Both the position numbers and the translations under genes were made by a program. The notes beneath the pieces were generated by a model. The model was not told the DNA's origin. It did no database searches and saw only the letters and a program-made list of their open reading frames with translations. This document shows, in pieces, positions 62,898 through 64,000 of a DNA stretch of 64,000 bases (the stretch's first letter is position 1; each line of letters starts with the position of its first letter). The stretch is from Gymnothorax reevesii (Eukaryota; Chordata; Actinopteri; Anguilliformes; Muraenidae), in contig CM056573.1 in NCBI GenBank assembly GCA_029721435.1, positions 121,731,447-121,795,446 of the forward strand. Direction: 5' to 3'.

Positions 62898-63456
62898 AGC
62901 TATAGTATGTAACTTTTACATGTCCGTAAATTTCTGTTTCAACCAAGCCACTACTAGAGGAGATGACACAATGCTGATTAAGCCGATCGGCTCCTCTAAC
63001 ATCTCACTGCATTTTTCAGAATTTGTTGTTTTGTACTCTGTGTCGCCCGGCAACATTCCCACGCTGGCACACAGGAAATGACGCATTTTCTTTCAAAACA
63101 AGAAGGGAGGGGGAAGAAGAGCAGAGAGTCTACGAGCAAGAGAGCTCTGGATCCCATGTGACTTATTGTTTTGACTGCCATTATGACTGTAAAATGGCCA
63201 GCGCCGTAGATTTCAAGCCTTCTGAGTTCACAACTCACTTTTATTCGAACGACGTTGGACTTTGTCGAAAAACTAAATCTGTTAAATTTTACGGATTTAT
63301 GGAATGATTCGTGAGTACTTGAATTTGCGTAGTCACCACAGAACAGTACCGTGACAAACTAAAGAAAGTGGGCATACGTCATATGGAAGTGCTGGCTGTA
63401 TTGTTCTAATAATGCAAAATTCCTCTAGGGCGCGACAGAAGTTACGCACTTTAGCT
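62898..63456. mobile_element. 559-bp TTAA MITE
   Basis: TTAA at 62894-62897 and 63457-63460. The ends AGCTATAGTATGTAACTT and complement AGCTAAAGTGCGTAACTT differ at 3 of 18 positions. There is no transposase; the 94-codon open frame from 63023 has no recognised motif. TTAA duplication indicates mobilisation by a piggyBac- or Kolobok-type enzyme. Confidence 0.85.
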
Positions 63457-63460
63457 TTAA

Positions 63461-64000
63461 AGGGGACCTATTATGCTGATCCTTCTTTTAATACACATTA
63501 ATAATGTCAGTTGTCCATACTCAACCTCTGAAAAGATTCTAAACATAAGATACAGGGGCTTTGCCGTAATCCAAGAACGTGATTTTGTGAACGTGATTTC
63601 CTCTCTGAACAGCTCCTCCCGAGACCTTTGTGTGATCTGGGCAAAACTTGACGTCCAATTAGTACAGACCTAGCCAGAGTCAATCACGGTGCTAGACCTG
63701 CCCACACCGAAAACTATTGTAGCAAGCACTAACAACGGCAGATCATACTATGCCTTAGTAGCGTGGACACTTTTGGAAATACAAAAGAAGAACCACAGAT
63801 CATTTCAGGTGCAGTTTTGTCACTATCTCTCCCAAAGCTGTTTGTATGTTTACTTTTGGACGCAAAGAAAGACACTTATTTTTCTTCCAAAAGAGGATGC
63901 TACCAGAAATCGGTAGGTTGTTTTTTTTGTTTGCTGAAAACAGACAGCCACGGCCAAAGGGAACGTTAGTTGCTTGTACTCAGCATTTCACCAAAGGCCG
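63461..64000 (+). mobile_element. TTAA-flanked THAP element, copy 2, cut by window edge
   Basis: It begins AGGGGACCTATTATGCTGAT right after the TTAA that also ends the neighbouring MITE. It follows copy 1 (32391) closely: ATAAGATACAGG, TTGCCGTAATCC, GATTTCCTCTCTGAACAGCT and CCAATTAGTACAGAC are all shared in order. The THAP fragment is again visible (LPKEDATRNR near 63888) but is broken by a stop and frame changes. It continues beyond the window. Confidence 0.82.

Noticed and set aside
63023..63307. 94-codon open frame as a gene
   Set aside because: It is inside the 559-bp TTAA MITE, which is non-coding in structure and shows no protein motif.
57104..64000. Last TXNDC16 exon
   Set aside because: No segment with the right starting phase and C-terminal family sequence was found; open frames here are short and unrelated.

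Overview
This is a vertebrate chromosome window, almost certainly from a ray-finned fish. The evidence is split exons with GT/AG introns, many Tc1-like transposons with TA target duplications, a Penelope-like retroelement, Kolobok/THAP and Harbinger-type remnants, a 5S rRNA-derived SINE, and AT-rich intergenic DNA. There are no operons, Shine-Dalgarno sites, CRISPR arrays or plasmid/phage modules. Most long open frames here are transposon fragments or chance frames. Several open frames run from a non-ATG codon, so they are not start-defined genes.

The one clear host gene is TXNDC16 (ERp90, a PDI-family protein of the ER lumen) on the + strand. Thirteen consecutive internal exons lie between 19054 and 57103. 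Their splice phases all agree and together they give 1710 nt (570 codons) with no stop. The first exons (signal peptide and first thioredoxin-like domain) and the last exon(s) were not found and probably lie outside the window.

Layout: 1-8000 is a stack of nested transposons. A minus-strand Tc1-like element is broken by a THAP/YqaJ-type DNA transposon remnant and by a Penelope-like element with an 18-bp target duplication. The Penelope element is itself broken by another Tc1-like element. 8083-8718 (minus) is a coiled-coil coding segment of unknown identity. 9100-19050 holds old repeats, a Tc1-like element, a MITE with a 9-bp target duplication, two direct copies of a 2.1-2.3-kb foldback element, and a 5S-derived SINE. 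The first TXNDC16 intron in view (19145-31503) contains a regular array of four tandem 2.6-2.7-kb units, each made of three related ~0.9-kb monomers. The next intron (31661-40131) is filled by a Tc1-like element split by a 5.95-kb TTAA-flanked THAP element, which itself carries an internal duplication and a Harbinger-like insertion. The rest of the gene (40132-57103) is denser in exons, with three smaller repeat insertions. 57104-64000 has another Tc1-like element, tandem repeats, a transposon-derived exon-like segment, a TTAA MITE, and the start of a second copy of the THAP element.

Nothing here is a demonstrably new biochemical system. The most unusual items are the higher-order tandem array inside TXNDC16, the convergent THAP/YqaJ element remnant, the hairpin-headed repeat family, and the duplicated foldback element pair.
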